A stretch of DNA of 64,000 nucleotides from an uncultured Kiloniellaceae bacterium (lineage in GTDB: Bacteria > Pseudomonadota > Alphaproteobacteria > Kiloniellales > Kiloniellaceae), in contig CANMQP010000005.1 of assembly GCA_947500035.1 (NCBI GenBank), positions 434,001-498,000 on the forward strand, given 5' to 3'. Shown here piece by piece: positions 36,594 to 49,341 of the stretch. The notes under the pieces are model-generated. The model did no database searches and was not told the origin of the DNA. It saw nothing but the letters and a program-made list of their open reading frames with translations. The position numbers and the translations under genes were made by a program. Position 1 is the first letter of the stretch; the number at the start of each line of letters is the position of its first letter.

Positions 36594-37771
36594 TGGCTGA
36601 ACAACAGATCAAGCCGATGACGCTCAACTTCGGGCCCCAGCATCCGGCGGCCCACGGTGTGTTGCGCCTGGTGCTCGAAATGGACGGTGAGATTATCGAG
36701 CGCGCAGATCCTCATATCGGTCTGCTGCACCGGGGCACCGAGAAACTGATCGAGCATAAGACCTACCTTCAGGCCGTGCCGTACTTCGATCGGCTGGATT
36801 ACGTCTCGCCTATGAACCAGGAGCATGCTTTTGCCCTGGCCGTCGAGAAGCTGCTCGCTATCGAGGTGCCGAAGCGCGGTCAGTACATCCGGGTGCTTTA
36901 TTGCGAGATCGGCCGGATCCTCAATCATCTGCTCAACATCACGACCTTCGCCATCGACGTTGGCGCGATGACCCCGATCCTCTGGGGCTTCGAGGAACGC
37001 GAGAAGCTGATGGAGTTTTATGAGCGGGCCTGTGGCGCGCGGCTCCATGCGGCTTACTTCCGCCCCGGCGGCGTGCACCAGGACCTGCCCGCCGGGCTGC
37101 TCGAGGATATTGCGGCCTTCTGCAAGACCTTCCCGAAGGTCATCGACGACATGGAAGGTCTGCTGACCAATAACCGGATCTTCCGGCAGCGCACGGTAGA
37201 CATCGGCGCGGTGACCCGTGAAGAGGCCAGCGATTGGGGCTTCTCCGGTGTCATGCTGCGCGGCTCGAACGTCCCTTGGGACCTGCGTAAGGCACAGCCT
37301 TATGACTGCTATGAAGAACTGGATTTCGACATTCCGGTCGGCAAGAACGGTGACTGCTTTGACCGTTACCTCTGCCGGATTGAGGAAATGCGCCAGTCCG
37401 TCCGTCTGATGGAGCAGTGCATCGATAAGATGCCCGATGGCCCGGTGATGACGACCGATCACAAGATCACACCACCGCGCCGCGGCGAAATGAAGCAGTC
37501 GATGGAAGCGCTGATCCATCACTTTAAACTCTATACCGAGGGCTACCATGTGCCGCCGGGCGAAACCTACACCGCGGTTGAAGCGCCCAAGGGTGAGTTC
37601 GGTGTGTTCCTGATATCCGACGGCAGCAACAAGCCCTACCGCTGCAAAATCCGCGCGCCCGGGTTTGCGCATTTGGCGGCCATGGACTACATGTGCCGCG
37701 GCCATATGCTGGCGGACAGTGTCGCCATTTTGGGATCAATGGATATCGTGTTCGGCGAGGTCGACCGATGA
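36593..37771 (+). CDS. nuoD: NADH-quinone oxidoreductase subunit D
   Basis: 392 residues. The 49-kDa subunit, which forms the quinone pocket with NuoB. Signatures: [21 protein letters not shown] near the N-terminus, [14 protein letters not shown], and the C-terminal [14 protein letters not shown] with the conserved closing [11 protein letters not shown]. Translation is coupled to nuoC (overlap of the stop and start codons) and to nuoE (ATG inside its stop region). Confidence 0.97.
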   Translation: MAEQQIKPMTLNFGPQHPAAHGVLRLVLEMDGEIIERADPHIGLLHRGTEKLIEHKTYLQAVPYFDRLDYVSPMNQEHAFALAVEKLLAIEVPKRGQYIRVLYCEIGRILNHLLNITTFAIDVGAMTPILWGFEEREKLMEFYERACGARLHAAYFRPGGVHQDLPAGLLEDIAAFCKTFPKVIDDMEGLLTNNRIFRQRTVDIGAVTREEASDWGFSGVMLRGSNVPWDLRKAQPYDCYEELDFDIPVGKNGDCFDRYLCRIEEMRQSVRLMEQCIDKMPDGPVMTTDHKITPPRRGEMKQSMEALIHHFKLYTEGYHVPPGETYTAVEAPKGEFGVFLISDGSNKPYRCKIRAPGFAHLAAMDYMCRGHMLADSVAILGSMDIVFGEVDR

Positions 37772-38445
37772 AGGTTACGAGTTACGCGGAAGGGAATGTC
37801 GGGGACTTTTCCTTCACGCCCGAAAATCTGGACGTCGCGAAAAAATTCGTCGGGCGTTATCCCGAAGGCCGTCAGGCCAGTGCAGTGATTGCACTGCTGG
37901 ATCTGGCGCAGCGTCAGAACGGCGGCTGGTTGTCCGGCGATGCCATTGCCTACGTCGCCAATTACCTGGAAATAGCGCCCATGCGCGCGTTCGAGGTGGC
38001 CAGTTTTTATTCCATGTTCAACCTGAAACCGGTGGGCAAGCACTTCATTCAGGTCTGCCGTACGACGCCCTGTTGGCTGCGCGGGTCCGACGGCCTGTCG
38101 GAAGCCTGCAAAAAGAAGCTGGGCGTGAAGTTCGGCGAGGTGACCGAAGACGGTCTGTTCTCCGTGATCGAAGTTGAGTGCCTGGGCGCCTGCGCGAACG
38201 CGCCGATGGTTCAGATCAACGACGACTACTACGAAGATCTGACGCCCGAGCGTATGGAAGAAATGATCGACGAGTTGCGCGCGGGAAAAGAGATCCCGGT
38301 CGGGTCGCAAATCGGCCGTTTGACCTCCGCCCCCGAAGGCGGACCTCAGACGCTGCAGGATCTGCCGCCCTTCGACGGTAAGGCCGTGAAGATGGAGCCG
38401 GAGGTACCGGTAGCCGTGATCGTGCCGAGTGGAGAGGAAGGCTGA
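37768..38445 (+). CDS. nuoE: NADH-quinone oxidoreductase subunit E
   Basis: 225 residues from ATG 37768, which overlaps the nuoD stop; longer upstream readings run inside nuoD. The 24-kDa subunit binds the [2Fe-2S] cluster N1a through [10 protein letters not shown] and [15 protein letters not shown]. The thioredoxin-like core ends at about residue 160; the last 60 residues (ending VPSGEEG) are a proline- and acid-rich extension, longer than in E. coli (166). nuoF starts within its stop codon. Confidence 0.95.
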   Translation: MKVTSYAEGNVGDFSFTPENLDVAKKFVGRYPEGRQASAVIALLDLAQRQNGGWLSGDAIAYVANYLEIAPMRAFEVASFYSMFNLKPVGKHFIQVCRTTPCWLRGSDGLSEACKKKLGVKFGEVTEDGLFSVIEVECLGACANAPMVQINDDYYEDLTPERMEEMIDELRAGKEIPVGSQIGRLTSAPEGGPQTLQDLPPFDGKAVKMEPEVPVAVIVPSGEEG

Positions 38446-39734
38446 TGCTGAACGATACCGACCGCATCTTTACGAACCTCTATGGACAGCACGACTGGGG
38501 CGTCGAGGGCGCCATCGAGCGTGGCATCTGGGACGATACCAAAAGCCTGCTGGCCATGGGCCGCGAGGATATCGTCGAGGAGATCAAGGCTTCGGGCCTG
38601 CGCGGACGCGGCGGCGCCGGTTTCCCAGCGGGGATCAAGTGGTCCTTCATGCCTAAGGAAAGCGATGGCCGTCCGGCTTACCTGGTGGTCAACGCTGACG
38701 AATCTGAGCCGGGATCCTGCAAAGACCGCGAGATCATGCGCAACGATCCGCACCGGCTGCTGGAAGGCTGCCTGGTCGCTGGTTTCGCCATGGGCGCGCA
38801 GGCTTGCTACATCTATATCCGTGGTGAGTACTACCTCGAATCGCAGCGCTTGGAAGCCGCGGTCGAACAGGCCTATGCCAAGGGCTTCCTGGGCAAGAAT
38901 GCCTGCGGTTCCGGTTACGACTACGATCTCTACATTCATCGCGGCGCGGGTGCTTACATCTGCGGCGAGGAAACGGCCTTGCTGGAGAGTCTGGAAGGCA
39001 AGAAGGGCCAGCCCCGCCTGAAACCACCGTTCCCGGCAGCCGTCGGTCTTTACGGCTGCCCGACGACGGTGACCAATGTCGAGACCATTGCCGTTTCGCC
39101 GACCATCCTGCGCCGTGGCTCGGAATGGTTCGCGGGCTTCGGACGCCAGAACAACGCGGGTACTAAGATCTACAGCATTTCCGGCCACGTAAATAAGCCC
39201 TGCAACGTCGAAGAATCGATGAGTATCCCCTTGAAGGAGCTGATCGAGAAGCATGCCGGCGGCGTGCGCGGCGGCTGGGACAATCTGCTTGCGGTGATCC
39301 CGGGCGGATCCTCGGTGCCGATGCTGCCGAAATCGATCTGCGACACGGTTCTGATGGATTTTGACGCCCTGCGGGAGGTCAAGTCGGGCCTGGGCACGGC
39401 GGCGGTCATCGTTATGGACAAATCGACCGACATCGTCGAGGCGATTGCCCGTCTGTCGCACTTCTACATGCATGAAAGCTGCGGCCAGTGCACGCCCTGC
39501 CGGGAAGGGACCGGTTGGATGTGGCGCGTCATGACCCGCATGGTCAAGGGTGAGGCGGATGTCGATGAGATCGATACGCTGCTCGATGTGACCTATCAGG
39601 TCGAAGGCCATACCATCTGCGCACTCGGCGATGCGGCTGCCTGGCCGATCCAGGGTTTGATCCGCCACTTCCGTCCCGAACTGGAGCGCCGGATCCTCGA
39701 ATACAAGACGTCCAAACAGGCAGCGGCGGAATAG
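38445..39734 (+). CDS. nuoF: NADH-quinone oxidoreductase subunit F
   Basis: 429 residues. The 51-kDa NADH-binding subunit with FMN and cluster N3. The NADH/FMN site is [19 protein letters not shown] with the following [15 protein letters not shown]. The N3 cysteines are in [12 protein letters not shown] and the later [12 protein letters not shown]. Entry point of electrons in complex I. Confidence 0.97.
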   Translation: MLNDTDRIFTNLYGQHDWGVEGAIERGIWDDTKSLLAMGREDIVEEIKASGLRGRGGAGFPAGIKWSFMPKESDGRPAYLVVNADESEPGSCKDREIMRNDPHRLLEGCLVAGFAMGAQACYIYIRGEYYLESQRLEAAVEQAYAKGFLGKNACGSGYDYDLYIHRGAGAYICGEETALLESLEGKKGQPRLKPPFPAAVGLYGCPTTVTNVETIAVSPTILRRGSEWFAGFGRQNNAGTKIYSISGHVNKPCNVEESMSIPLKELIEKHAGGVRGGWDNLLAVIPGGSSVPMLPKSICDTVLMDFDALREVKSGLGTAAVIVMDKSTDIVEAIARLSHFYMHESCGQCTPCREGTGWMWRVMTRMVKGEADVDEIDTLLDVTYQVEGHTICALGDAAAWPIQGLIRHFRPELERRILEYKTSKQAAAE

Positions 39735-39743
39735 GAGACCTTT

Positions 39744-41807
39744 ATGCCGAAGCTGACCATCGACGATCGCGAGATCGAGGTCCCCAACGGACTGACGGTT
39801 CTCCAGGCCTGCGAACTGGCCGGTGTCGAGATTCCCCGTTTCTGCTATCACGAGCGGCTTTCGGTGGCCGGCAACTGCCGTATGTGCCTGGTCGAGATGG
39901 AGCGCGCGCCCAAGCCGATCGCCTCCTGCGCGATGCCGGTGGGCGAAGGCATGGTGATCAAGACCGATACGCCGACGGTCCACAAAGCCCGCAAGGGTGT
40001 GATGGAGTTTCTGCTGATCAACCACCCGCTGGATTGCCCGATTTGCGATCAGGGCGGCGAGTGCGATCTGCAGGATCAGGCCATGGCCTTCGGCTTCGAC
40101 CGCAGCCGCTACACCGAGAACAAGCGTGCGGTTAAAGAGAAGTACATGGGCCCGCTGATCAAGACGATCATGACCCGTTGCATTCAATGCACCCGCTGTG
40201 TCCGTTTCTCTACGGAGATTGCCGGCGTCGAGGAGATCGGCCTGGTTAATCGCGGCGAGCACGCGGAGATCACGACTCTGGAGAAGGCGGTCGATTCGGA
40301 GCTTTCGGGCAATCTGGTCGATGTTTGCCCGGTGGGTGCCCTGACATCCAAACCCTATGCCTTTTCCGCGCGCCCCTGGGAGTTGCGAAAGACCAACTCC
40401 GTGGACGTCATGGATGCGGTCGGCTCGAACATCCGGGTCGATACCCGGGGCAGGGAAGTCATGCGGGTGCTGCCGCGGCTGCATGAAGACGTCAACGAAG
40501 AGTGGATTGCCGACAAGACGCGCCACGCCTGTGACGGTCTGGGCCGGCAGCGGATCGATCAGCCCTACGTCCGGCGCGATGGAAAACTGACTCCGGCGTC
40601 CTGGGAAGAGGCCTTTAGTGCCATTGCGGCCAAGGTGAAGAGCCTCTCCGGCGAGAAGATGGCCGCCATTGCGGGCGATCTTTGCGATGCCGAGTCCATG
40701 TTTGCGCTGAAGCAGCTCATGAACGGCCTGGGATCGGAGAACCTGGATTGCCGTCAGGACGGGGCGAAACTCGACAGCTCGACACGCGCTGCTTACATCT
40801 TCAACAGCGGTATCGCCGGGATCGAAGAGGCCGATGCGGTGCTGCTCGTGGGCACGAACCCCCGCTGGGAAGCCCCGCTGATCAATGCGCGCCTGCGTAA
40901 ACGCTTCCTGGCGTCTGGTCTGAAGGTCGCCGCGATCGGCGCGCAGGCGGATCTCTCCTATCCTGTCGAATATCTGGGAGCCGGTGGCGAGACCTTGAAG
41001 GATGTCGCCGAGGGACGCAGTTCCTTCTCCGACGTGCTCAAGAACGCAGAGCATCCCATGATTATTGTCGGCATGGGGGCCTTGGCACGTGCGGACGGCG
41101 GTGCTGTTCTGGCACTGACCCGCAAGATCGCCGATGACTTCGGTATGGTCTCGGGCGACTGGAACGGCTTTAACGTTCTGCATAGGGCTGCGGCGCGCGT
41201 CGGCGGCCTGGATGTCGGCTTCCTGCCGGGCGAGGCCGGACGGGATCTGGAGGGCATTCTCGACGGGGCCGGGAAGGGCGAAATCGAACTGGTCTACCTG
41301 TTGGGCGCCGACGAGCTGGATATGGAGCGCCTGGGTAAGGCCTTCGTGGTCTATCAGGGGCATCACGGCGACGCCGGAGCCCATCGCGCCGACGTGGTCC
41401 TGCCGGGCGCGGCCTACACCGAAAAGAACGGCACCTACGTCAACACCGAGGGCCGGGTTCAGCTCGGCCGTCTGGCCGGTTTCCCGCCGGGCGATGCGCG
41501 CGAGGACTGGACGATCCTCAGGGCGCTGTCCGCTCAGGTGGGCGAGGCTCTGCCTTACGACAATCTGGGTCAGTTGCGCGCGAAGCTGATTGAAGCCAAT
41601 CCGGTTTTCGCTGTGATGGACGAAGCGCAGCCGGGAAGCTGGAAGGTCTTTGGATCCGAGGGGGATCTGGCTTCGGCGCCGTTCGTTTCGCCGGTTACGA
41701 ATTACTACATGACAGATCCGATCAGCCGGGCTTCGGATACCATGGCAAAGTGCACCGAGACCTTCGTGCTCGGGAAGCAAGAGGGGGCAACCGGAACCGA
41801 TGGCTGA
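39744..41807 (+). CDS. nuoG: NADH-quinone oxidoreductase subunit G
   Basis: 687 residues, the mitochondrial/alphaproteobacterial length (E. coli 908). N-terminal clusters: [2Fe-2S] ligands in [21 protein letters not shown], then [15 protein letters not shown], and the [4Fe-4S] ligands [12 protein letters not shown] and [13 protein letters not shown]. The remainder is the molybdopterin-oxidoreductase-like domain that has lost its cofactor. Its stop overlaps the nuoH start by 8 bases. Confidence 0.97.
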   Translation: MPKLTIDDREIEVPNGLTVLQACELAGVEIPRFCYHERLSVAGNCRMCLVEMERAPKPIASCAMPVGEGMVIKTDTPTVHKARKGVMEFLLINHPLDCPICDQGGECDLQDQAMAFGFDRSRYTENKRAVKEKYMGPLIKTIMTRCIQCTRCVRFSTEIAGVEEIGLVNRGEHAEITTLEKAVDSELSGNLVDVCPVGALTSKPYAFSARPWELRKTNSVDVMDAVGSNIRVDTRGREVMRVLPRLHEDVNEEWIADKTRHACDGLGRQRIDQPYVRRDGKLTPASWEEAFSAIAAKVKSLSGEKMAAIAGDLCDAESMFALKQLMNGLGSENLDCRQDGAKLDSSTRAAYIFNSGIAGIEEADAVLLVGTNPRWEAPLINARLRKRFLASGLKVAAIGAQADLSYPVEYLGAGGETLKDVAEGRSSFSDVLKNAEHPMIIVGMGALARADGGAVLALTRKIADDFGMVSGDWNGFNVLHRAAARVGGLDVGFLPGEAGRDLEGILDGAGKGEIELVYLLGADELDMERLGKAFVVYQGHHGDAGAHRADVVLPGAAYTEKNGTYVNTEGRVQLGRLAGFPPGDAREDWTILRALSAQVGEALPYDNLGQLRAKLIEANPVFAVMDEAQPGSWKVFGSEGDLASAPFVSPVTNYYMTDPISRASDTMAKCTETFVLGKQEGATGTDG

Positions 41808-42804
41808 ATTCTGGACCGGCTACGGACTGCCGACAGTCATAATCGTCGCTCAGATCTTCGCGATCATCATTCCTCTGCTCGGGGCGGTCGCCTATCTGAC
41901 TTACGCGGAGCGCAAGGTGATCGGCGCGATGCAGCTGCGCAAGGGGCCCAACGTGGTCGGCCCCTTCGGTCTTCTGCAGCCGCTGGCCGACGGCGCGAAA
42001 CTCTTCTTCAAGGAGACGATCCTGCCGGCGGGGGCGAACAAGGTCGTCTTCGTCATGGCGCCGATGCTGACTTTCGTTCTCGGTCTCATCGCCTGGGCCG
42101 TTATCCCCTTTGATTACGGCGTTGTGCTCGCGGACATCAACGTCGGTATTCTCTATCTTTTTGCTATCTCTTCGCTGGGCGTTTACGGCGTGATCATGGC
42201 CGGTTGGGCCTCGAACTCGAAGTATCCTTTCCTGGGCGCGCTGCGCTCGGCGGCGCAGATGGTGTCCTACGAAGTCTCCATGGGCTTCGTCATCATCACG
42301 GTGTTGATTTGTGTGGGGTCCTTGAACCTGACGGATATCGTCATGGCGCAAGAGAACCTCTGGTTTGCGATCCCGCTGCTGCCCATGTTCGTGATCTTCT
42401 TCATCTCGATCCTGGCGGAAACCAACCGCTCGCCTTTCGATCTGCCCGAGGGCGAGTCGGAACTGGTGGCGGGTTTCTTCGTCGAGTACTCCTCGATGAC
42501 CTTTGCGCTCTTCTTCCTGGGCGAATACGCCAACATGATCCTGATGAGCGCGATGACGGTGATCCTCTTTCTGGGAGGCTGGCTGCCGCCGCATGAGATT
42601 CTGGGCTTTATTCCGGGGCCGATCTGGTTCTTTGCGAAGATCGCCCTGGTGCTCTTCTGCTTCCTGTGGGTTCGGGCCACCTTCCCACGTTATCGCTACG
42701 ACCAGTTGATGCGGCTGGGCTGGAAAGTCTTCCTGCCGTTCTCGCTCTTCTGGGTGGTTCTGACGGCCGGTGTGGTCGTCGCGTTCGATCTGCTGCCGAA
42801 GTGA
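41800..42804 (+). CDS. nuoH: NADH-quinone oxidoreductase subunit H
   Basis: 334 residues with about eight membrane helices. ND1 homologue at the quinone chamber. Signatures: [23 protein letters not shown] and the charged loop [28 protein letters not shown], which line the quinone path. Confidence 0.97.
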   Translation: MAEFWTGYGLPTVIIVAQIFAIIIPLLGAVAYLTYAERKVIGAMQLRKGPNVVGPFGLLQPLADGAKLFFKETILPAGANKVVFVMAPMLTFVLGLIAWAVIPFDYGVVLADINVGILYLFAISSLGVYGVIMAGWASNSKYPFLGALRSAAQMVSYEVSMGFVIITVLICVGSLNLTDIVMAQENLWFAIPLLPMFVIFFISILAETNRSPFDLPEGESELVAGFFVEYSSMTFALFFLGEYANMILMSAMTVILFLGGWLPPHEILGFIPGPIWFFAKIALVLFCFLWVRATFPRYRYDQLMRLGWKVFLPFSLFWVVLTAGVVVAFDLLPK

Positions 42805-42862
42805 GTCGGGCAATGCAGTTGGATCCGGCGCTCAATGCGTTTGAAAGTGAGAGGTAAGGCGA

Positions 42863-43351
42863 ATGGCTTTTCTCGACCGCACAGCCCGCAGCTTTCTTCT
42901 GGGTGAGCTGATTTCCGGTATGAGCCTGACCTTGAAGTACTTCTTCAAGCCGAAGGTGACCTTGAACTATCCCTTCGAGAAGGGGCCATTGTCGCCGCGT
43001 TTCCGGGGTGAGCATGCCCTGCGCCGCTACGCCAACGGGGAAGAGCGCTGCATCGCCTGCAAGCTCTGCGAAGCGGTGTGTCCGGCACAGGCCATCACCA
43101 TTGAAGCTGAACCGCGTGAAGACGGCAGCCGCCGCACGACACGCTATGACATTGACATGACGAAGTGCATCTACTGCGGTTTCTGCCAGGAAGCCTGTCC
43201 GGTGGACGCGATCGTCGAGGGGCCGAACTTCGAGTTCGCGACGGAAACCCGCGAGGAGCTTTTCTACAACAAGGAAAAGCTGCTCTCGAACGGCGACCGT
43301 TGGGAAACGGAGATCGCACAAAATCTGGCGCAGGACGCGCCATACCGTTAA
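42863..43351 (+). CDS. nuoI: NADH-quinone oxidoreductase subunit I
   Basis: 162 residues, TYKY subunit. Two [4Fe-4S] clusters (N6a and N6b) are bound by [13 protein letters not shown] and [13 protein letters not shown]. The N-terminal helix contacts the membrane arm. 58-base gap from nuoH; a hairpin follows downstream. Confidence 0.97.
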   Translation: MAFLDRTARSFLLGELISGMSLTLKYFFKPKVTLNYPFEKGPLSPRFRGEHALRRYANGEERCIACKLCEAVCPAQAITIEAEPREDGSRRTTRYDIDMTKCIYCGFCQEACPVDAIVEGPNFEFATETREELFYNKEKLLSNGDRWETEIAQNLAQDAPYR

Positions 43352-43355
43352 GCAG

Positions 43356-43395
43356 CAGCAAAAAGCGGCCGGCGCAAAGGCGGGCCGCGTTGCTG
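43356..43395 (+). repeat. Hairpin between nuoI and nuoJ
   Basis: cagca (43356-43360) with tgctg (43391-43395) and gcggcc (43365-43370) with ggccgc (43383-43388) form a two-part stem. No T-run follows. This is the only long gap (114 bases) inside the nuo operon and may mark an mRNA-processing or stabilising element. Confidence 0.5.
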
Positions 43396-43465
43396 GGGGG
43401 AATTCGATCTTGAGTACTTGCCGCATATCGGTCCTGCGGAAAGCCGTATCCAGAGGACTAGAAAC

Positions 43466-44086
43466 ATGATCGTCGAGGCGCTTGTATTTTACATGTTCGC
43501 CGCAGTCACGGTTGCTGCCGGCGTTATGGTCGTCTCGGCGCGTAACCCCGTGCATTCCGTGCTGTTCCTTATTCTGGCGTTTTTCAATGCCGCCGGACTT
43601 TTCGTGCTGATGGGTGCGGAGTTCCTGGCGATGATCCTGGTGGTCGTTTACGTCGGCGCCGTGGCGGTGTTGTTCCTCTTCGTGGTGATGATGCTGGACA
43701 TCAACTACGCGGTCATGCGGCAGGGGTTTCTGCAGTATCTGCCGGTCGGTCTGCTGATCGGCCTGGTCCTGCTGGTCGAGCTGGCCCTGGTCGGCTTCTC
43801 CTGGGTTGCAACCACCCCGGACTTGCCGACCCCTCTGACGGGCGTGCCAATTCCGCCGATCGATCAGGTCCACAACACGCAGGCGCTCGGAAAGGTGATC
43901 TATACCAAGTACGCCTACCTTTTCCAGATGGCGGGGCTGGTCTTGCTGGTTGCCATGGTCGGGGCGATTGTCCTGACCCTGCGCCATCGTGAGGGCGTCC
44001 GCCGCCAGTCGATCGCCGATCAGGTTTCCCGGACACGGGAAGAGGCTGTCGAAGTCAAGGACGTACCGAGCAGGAGCGGGGTGTAA
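43466..44086 (+). CDS. nuoJ: NADH-quinone oxidoreductase subunit J
   Basis: 206 residues from ATG 43466, giving the usual MIVEALVFYMFA-type start; the frame is open upstream to 43418 without support. ND6 homologue with five helices and the pi-bulge helix region VVYVGAVAVLFLFVVMMLD. C-terminal tail is polar. Confidence 0.96.
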   Translation: MIVEALVFYMFAAVTVAAGVMVVSARNPVHSVLFLILAFFNAAGLFVLMGAEFLAMILVVVYVGAVAVLFLFVVMMLDINYAVMRQGFLQYLPVGLLIGLVLLVELALVGFSWVATTPDLPTPLTGVPIPPIDQVHNTQALGKVIYTKYAYLFQMAGLVLLVAMVGAIVLTLRHREGVRRQSIADQVSRTREEAVEVKDVPSRSGV

Positions 44087-44089
44087 GCG

Positions 44090-44401
44090 ATGTTGGAAAT
44101 CGGCCTTGAGCACTATCTGAGCGTCGCAGCGATTCTCTTTACCCTGGGGATCTTCGGCATCTTCCTGAACCGCAAAAACGTGATCATCATCCTGATGTCG
44201 ATCGAGCTGATGCTGCTCGCGGTCAACATCAACCTGGTCGCCTTCTCGACCCATCTCGGGGATCTGGTCGGACAGGTGTTTGCCTTGTTCGTGCTGACCG
44301 TTGCGGCTGCTGAGGCCGCCATCGGCCTTGCGATCCTGGTGGTCTACTTCCGAAACCGCGGCTCGATTGCGGTTGAAGATATCAACATGATGAAGGGCTG
44401 A
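44090..44401 (+). CDS. nuoK: NADH-quinone oxidoreductase subunit K
   Basis: 103 residues, three helices, ND4L homologue. The conserved glutamates for proton transfer are in [19 protein letters not shown] and in [13 protein letters not shown]. Three bases after nuoJ. Confidence 0.97.
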   Translation: MLEIGLEHYLSVAAILFTLGIFGIFLNRKNVIIILMSIELMLLAVNINLVAFSTHLGDLVGQVFALFVLTVAAAEAAIGLAILVVYFRNRGSIAVEDINMMKG

Positions 44402-44410
44402 GGCGCCGTT

Positions 44411-46345
44411 ATGGACGTACTAATTGTCGGCCTACCGTTGGCCGGAGCGATCATAGCAGGACTGTTTGGCCGCATGATCGGGGACCGTGGCTCTCAGGTC
44501 GTGACCTGCCTCTTCATGTTGATTGCGGCGGCTCTTTCCGTGGTGGTGTTCTTCGATGTCGCGATCGGCGGCAACGCCCGCACGACCGAACTCTTCACCT
44601 GGATCGATTCGGGCGACTTTGAGCTCTCCTGGGCCTTGAAGGTAGACACTCTGACCGCGGTCATGCTGGTGGTGGTCAATGGCGTGTCCTCCATGGTGCA
44701 CGTTTATTCCGTCGGCTACATGTCACACGACAAGCACCGCCCGCGCTTTTTCGCCTATCTGAGCCTTTTCACCTTCTTCATGCTGATGCTGGTGACGGCG
44801 GACAACTTCGTTCAGATGTTCTTCGGCTGGGAAGGTGTCGGTCTGGCGTCGTACCTGCTGATCGGCTTCTGGTACGAAAAGCCCACCGCCTGCGCGGCAG
44901 CCATCAAGGCCTTCCTGGTTAACCGGGTCGGCGACATCGGCTTTGCCCTGGGCATCATGGGCGCGTTCGTGCTGTTCGGCGCGGTCGGCTTCGATCAGGT
45001 CTTCTCGGCGGTTGAAGGGCAGGCGGATGCGCAGTTCACCTTTATCGGGATCGAAGGGCACGCCCTGACGATCATCTGTATCCTGCTCTTCATCGGTGCC
45101 ATGGGTAAATCGGCGCAGCTCGGGCTGCATACCTGGCTGCCGGACGCCATGGAGGGGCCGACGCCTGTTTCCGCGCTGATCCATGCGGCGACCATGGTGA
45201 CGGCGGGTGTCTTTATGCTCGCGCGGCTCTCGCCGATGTTCGAATATGCGCCGATCGCCCTGGAGATCGTGACCTATGTCGGCGCCGCGACGGCCTTCTT
45301 CGCCGCGACGGTCGGCCTGACCCAGACCGATATCAAGCGGGTGATCGCCTATTCAACCTGTTCGCAGCTCGGCTACATGTTCTTTGCGCTCGGGGTCTCG
45401 GCCTACGGCGGCGCGATCTTCCATCTCTTCACGCATGCTTTCTTCAAAGCGCTCCTGTTCCTGGGGGCGGGCTCGGTGATCCACGCCATGTCCAATGAGC
45501 AGGACATGCGCAACATGGGCGGTATCTACAAACTGGTCCCCTACACCTACATCCTGATGTGGATCGGGTCCCTGGCCCTGGCGGGGATCTTTCCGTTCGC
45601 TGGATACTTCTCCAAGGATCTGGTGCTGGAAGCGGCCTATGCCGATCACTCCCTGCATGGCGGCTTCGCCTTCTGGCTGGGTATCGCCGCGGCCTTCATG
45701 ACCGCATTTTATTCGTGGCGTCTGCTCTTCATGACTTTTCACGGAAAGCCGCGGGCGAGCAACGAGGTCATGTCCCACGTCCATGAATCGCCCATGGTCA
45801 TGATGATCCCGCTGCTGGTGCTGGCCGTCGGCGCGATTTTCTCGGGCATGCTTGGCTACAGCTACTTTGTCGGCGATAACCGTTTCGAATTCTGGGGCGA
45901 GGCACTCTTCGTGCTGCCGGCCAATGACACCATCGAGGCGGTGAAGAACATTCCCGGCTGGGTGCCCTGGGCGCCCCTCGTGATGGCGGTTAGCGGGATT
46001 GCCCTGGCCTGGCTCTTCTACATCGCCAAGCCGGACCTGCCGCAGACCTTCGCCAGAGTCTTCCGGCCGCTCTACGCCTTCTCCTTCAACAAGTGGTACT
46101 TCGACGAGCTTTACGATGCGCTCTTCGTCCGGCCCGCCATGGCGCTGGGCGTCAAATTCTGGAAGGCCGGAGACCGCGCGATTATCGACGGTTTCGGTCC
46201 GGACGGCGTCGCTGAGTCGACCCGGAGCCTCTCGCGGCGGATTTCGGCCCTGCAGACCGGCTACGTCTACCACTACGCTTTTGCCATGCTGATCGGCGTT
46301 GTCGCGCTGGTGACCTGGTACTTCCTTTTCCAGGTTGGAATGTGA
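44411..46345 (+). CDS. nuoL: NADH-quinone oxidoreductase subunit L
   Basis: 644 residues, ND5 homologue and antiporter-like proton channel, with the lateral C-terminal helix. Signatures: [21 protein letters not shown], the lysine helix [35 protein letters not shown] and [15 protein letters not shown]. About 14-16 helices. Confidence 0.97.
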   Translation: MDVLIVGLPLAGAIIAGLFGRMIGDRGSQVVTCLFMLIAAALSVVVFFDVAIGGNARTTELFTWIDSGDFELSWALKVDTLTAVMLVVVNGVSSMVHVYSVGYMSHDKHRPRFFAYLSLFTFFMLMLVTADNFVQMFFGWEGVGLASYLLIGFWYEKPTACAAAIKAFLVNRVGDIGFALGIMGAFVLFGAVGFDQVFSAVEGQADAQFTFIGIEGHALTIICILLFIGAMGKSAQLGLHTWLPDAMEGPTPVSALIHAATMVTAGVFMLARLSPMFEYAPIALEIVTYVGAATAFFAATVGLTQTDIKRVIAYSTCSQLGYMFFALGVSAYGGAIFHLFTHAFFKALLFLGAGSVIHAMSNEQDMRNMGGIYKLVPYTYILMWIGSLALAGIFPFAGYFSKDLVLEAAYADHSLHGGFAFWLGIAAAFMTAFYSWRLLFMTFHGKPRASNEVMSHVHESPMVMMIPLLVLAVGAIFSGMLGYSYFVGDNRFEFWGEALFVLPANDTIEAVKNIPGWVPWAPLVMAVSGIALAWLFYIAKPDLPQTFARVFRPLYAFSFNKWYFDELYDALFVRPAMALGVKFWKAGDRAIIDGFGPDGVAESTRSLSRRISALQTGYVYHYAFAMLIGVVALVTWYFLFQVGM

Positions 46346-46349
46346 TCCC

Positions 46350-47879
46350 ATGACTGATCAGATCCTCTCCATCATCACCTTCCTGCCGCTGGTGGGCGTC
46401 TTCTTCATCCTGGTGTTTATCCGGGGCGACGAAGAGGCTGTGGCACGCAACGCCCGCTATACGGCGCTTTGGACCTCCCTGGTCACCTTCGCGGTTTCGC
46501 TTACGCTCTGGTTCGGTTTCGACCGGGGAACCGCGGAATTCCAGTTCGTCGAGGAATACGAGTGGATTCCGTCGCTCGGCCTGACGTACCGCATGGGTGT
46601 GGACGGTATCTCGGTTCTCTTCGTGCTGCTCTCCACGCTTCTGACCCCGCTGTGCATTCTGGCCAGCTGGGACTCGGTCAAGACCCGCGTGCGGGAGTAC
46701 ATGGTGGCCTTCCTGGCGCTCGAGACCCTGATGGTCGGCATGTTCTGCGCGCTCGACTTCATGCTCTTCTATGTATTCTTCGAGGGCGTGCTGATCCCGA
46801 TGTTCCTGATCATCGGCATCTGGGGTGGCGCCCGCCGGGTCTATGCGGCCTTCAAGTTCTTCCTCTACACGCTGCTGGGCTCCGTCCTGATGCTGCTCGC
46901 CATCATGGCGATCTACTTCCAGACCGGCACCATGGATATCGTGACACTGATCTCGGAAGCCAGTATCCCCGGCAACATGCAGCTCTGGCTGTGGCTGGCC
47001 TTTTTTGCATCCTTCGCGGTAAAGGTGCCGATGTGGCCGGTTCATACCTGGTTGCCGGACGCGCACGTCGAGGCGCCCACGGCAGGCTCGGTGATCCTGG
47101 CCGGTGTGCTGCTGAAAATGGGCGCCTACGGCTTCCTGCGCTTCTCGCTGCCGATCATGCCGGAAGCCTCCGAGTACTTTACGCCGCTGGTCTTCACGCT
47201 GTCGGTGATCGCGGTGATCTATACCTCTCTGGTCGCTCTGGCCCAGGAGGATATGAAAAAGCTGATCGCCTATTCCTCGGTCGCGCATATGGGTTTTGTG
47301 ACCATCGGCATCTTTACGATGAACCAGCAGGGCATCGAGGGCGCGATCTTCCAGATGCTCTCCCACGGCATCGTCTCGGGCGCGCTCTTCCTCTGTGTCG
47401 GTGTGATCTACGACCGGATGCATACGCGCGAGATCGATCGCTACGGCGGTCTCGTCGAACGCATGCCGGCCTATTCGGTCATCTTCATCGTCTTCACCCT
47501 GGCGTCGGTGGGCCTGCCGGGAACCGGCGGTTTCGTCGGCGAGTTCCTGATCCTGGTCGGGGCTTTCCAGGCCAATACCTGGGTGGCGCTTCTGGCCGCC
47601 AGCGGCATGGTTCTGGGTGCGGCCTACATGCTCTACCTCTATCGCCGGGTCATCTTCGGAAGCCTGACCAAGGAGGATCTGAAGACGATTCTCGACATGA
47701 ACTGGCGGGAGAAGGCGGTTTTCGCGCCGCTCGTGATCATCGTGCTTTGGATGGGAATTTACCCCGTGTCCTTCCTGGATGTGATGTCGGTCTCGGTGAG
47801 CAACCTCATCGACAATTATAACCAATCCCTGGCGGCCTCGGACGGCGTGTCCCTGGCCAGCCTCTGGTCCGGCAAATAG
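46350..47879 (+). CDS. nuoM: NADH-quinone oxidoreductase subunit M
   Basis: 509 residues from ATG 46350, four bases after the nuoL stop. ND4 homologue, the second antiporter-like subunit. Signatures: [54 protein letters not shown] and [14 protein letters not shown]. Confidence 0.97.
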   Translation: MTDQILSIITFLPLVGVFFILVFIRGDEEAVARNARYTALWTSLVTFAVSLTLWFGFDRGTAEFQFVEEYEWIPSLGLTYRMGVDGISVLFVLLSTLLTPLCILASWDSVKTRVREYMVAFLALETLMVGMFCALDFMLFYVFFEGVLIPMFLIIGIWGGARRVYAAFKFFLYTLLGSVLMLLAIMAIYFQTGTMDIVTLISEASIPGNMQLWLWLAFFASFAVKVPMWPVHTWLPDAHVEAPTAGSVILAGVLLKMGAYGFLRFSLPIMPEASEYFTPLVFTLSVIAVIYTSLVALAQEDMKKLIAYSSVAHMGFVTIGIFTMNQQGIEGAIFQMLSHGIVSGALFLCVGVIYDRMHTREIDRYGGLVERMPAYSVIFIVFTLASVGLPGTGGFVGEFLILVGAFQANTWVALLAASGMVLGAAYMLYLYRRVIFGSLTKEDLKTILDMNWREKAVFAPLVIIVLWMGIYPVSFLDVMSVSVSNLIDNYNQSLAASDGVSLASLWSGK

Positions 47880-47895
47880 GGGCGAGGATACGGAT

Positions 47896-49341
47896 ATGAT
47901 CACCGCTGATCTCATGGCTATACTGCCGGAACTCTTCCTTGTTTGCTCCGCGATCGCGCTCCTGATGCTGGGTGTATTCCGCGGCAACGGCTCCACCCAG
48001 CTGGTCTCAAGTCTCTCGGTTCTGGCCCTGGTGGTGACCTTTGCCCTGATTCTGCTGCCTGCGCGGCCCGAAGGCGTTGTGTTTGGCGGCTTGCTTACGA
48101 TTGACGGCTTTGGCGACTTCATGAAGCTGCTGGTGCTCATTGGAACCGGCGTTTCGATCATTATCTCGCAGCGCTTTATCCAGCGCGAAGACATGGCCCG
48201 CTTTGAGTTCCCGGTTCTGATGCTCTTTGCCACCGTAGGCATGCTGGCCATGATCTCGGCGAACGACCTGATTGCGCTATACATGGGCCTGGAGCTGCAG
48301 AGCCTCTCGCTCTACGTGGTCGCGGCGTTCCGGCGCGATAACCTGCGTTCGAGCGAAGCCGGCCTGAAGTATTTTGTGCTGGGCGCTCTGTCGTCCGGCA
48401 TGCTGCTGTACGGCAGTTCCATGATTTACGGCTTTGCCGGGACGACTAATTTCGACGGTATCGCCCGGGTCTTCGAGATCAGCGGTGCGGATGTCTCCAT
48501 CGGCCTGATCGTCGGTCTGGTCTTCCTCTGCGCGGGCCTGGCCTTCAAGGTCTCCGCCGTGCCCTTCCACATGTGGACGCCGGATGTTTATGAGGGCGCG
48601 CCGACGCCTGTCACCGCCTTCTTTGCCACCGCGCCCAAGATTGCGGCCATGGCGCTCTTCATCCGGGTGCTGATCGAGCCCTTCGGCGGACTCTTCGATC
48701 AGTGGCAGCAAATCGTCGTCGCCGTCTCGATCGGTTCGATGATCCTGGGCGCCTTCGCGGCGATCAACCAGAAAAACATCAAGCGCCTGATGGCCTACAG
48801 CTCCATCGGCCATATCGGTTACGCGCTGATCGGCCTGGCCAGCGGCACGGAAGCCGGCATCAGCGGCATCGCGATCTACCTGACCATCTACATCTTCATG
48901 AACCTGGGCACCTTCGCCTGCATTCTCTGCATGCGTCAGAAGGACCGGATGGTTGAGGGGATCGATGACCTGAAGGGCCTCAGCAAGACCAATCCGATGA
49001 TGGCGCTGGCGCTCGCGATCTTCATGTTCTCCATGGCCGGCATCCCGCCGCTCGCGGGTTTCTTCGGCAAGCTCTACATCTTCCTGGCGGCCATCGACGC
49101 CCAGCTCTATACGCTGGCGGTGATTGGTGTTCTGACCTCGGTCGTGGGCGCGTTCTATTATCTGCGTATCATCAAGCTGATGTACTTTGACGAGCCCTCT
49201 GAATCCTTCGATACGCCGATCGGCCGGGAGATGACGGCTGTTCTGGTGATCACCGGTGTCTTTACGCTGCTGTTTTTCGTCATTCCCGGTCCGGTGGTCG
49301 AGAGTGCCGGGGCCGCCGCCGCGACCCTGTTCCCGGGATGA
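47896..49341 (+). CDS. nuoN: NADH-quinone oxidoreductase subunit N
   Basis: 481 residues, ND2 homologue and third antiporter-like subunit. Signatures: [51 protein letters not shown] and the C-terminal [15 protein letters not shown]. Its stop overlaps the birA start by four bases, so birA is read from the same transcript. Confidence 0.97.
   Translation: MITADLMAILPELFLVCSAIALLMLGVFRGNGSTQLVSSLSVLALVVTFALILLPARPEGVVFGGLLTIDGFGDFMKLLVLIGTGVSIIISQRFIQREDMARFEFPVLMLFATVGMLAMISANDLIALYMGLELQSLSLYVVAAFRRDNLRSSEAGLKYFVLGALSSGMLLYGSSMIYGFAGTTNFDGIARVFEISGADVSIGLIVGLVFLCAGLAFKVSAVPFHMWTPDVYEGAPTPVTAFFATAPKIAAMALFIRVLIEPFGGLFDQWQQIVVAVSIGSMILGAFAAINQKNIKRLMAYSSIGHIGYALIGLASGTEAGISGIAIYLTIYIFMNLGTFACILCMRQKDRMVEGIDDLKGLSKTNPMMALALAIFMFSMAGIPPLAGFFGKLYIFLAAIDAQLYTLAVIGVLTSVVGAFYYLRIIKLMYFDEPSESFDTPIGREMTAVLVITGVFTLLFFVIPGPVVESAGAAAATLFPG

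Noticed and set aside
38346-41780. Minus-strand open frame of more than 1100 codons opposite nuoF and nuoG
   Set aside because: It mirrors the codon bias of the plus-strand genes in high-GC DNA, its translation is low in hydrophobic cores and has no family signature, and nuoF/nuoG are certain.
46182-48284. 700-codon minus-strand open frame opposite nuoL, nuoM and nuoN
   Set aside because: His/Asp/Arg-rich shadow translation of membrane-protein genes; no start signal or motif.
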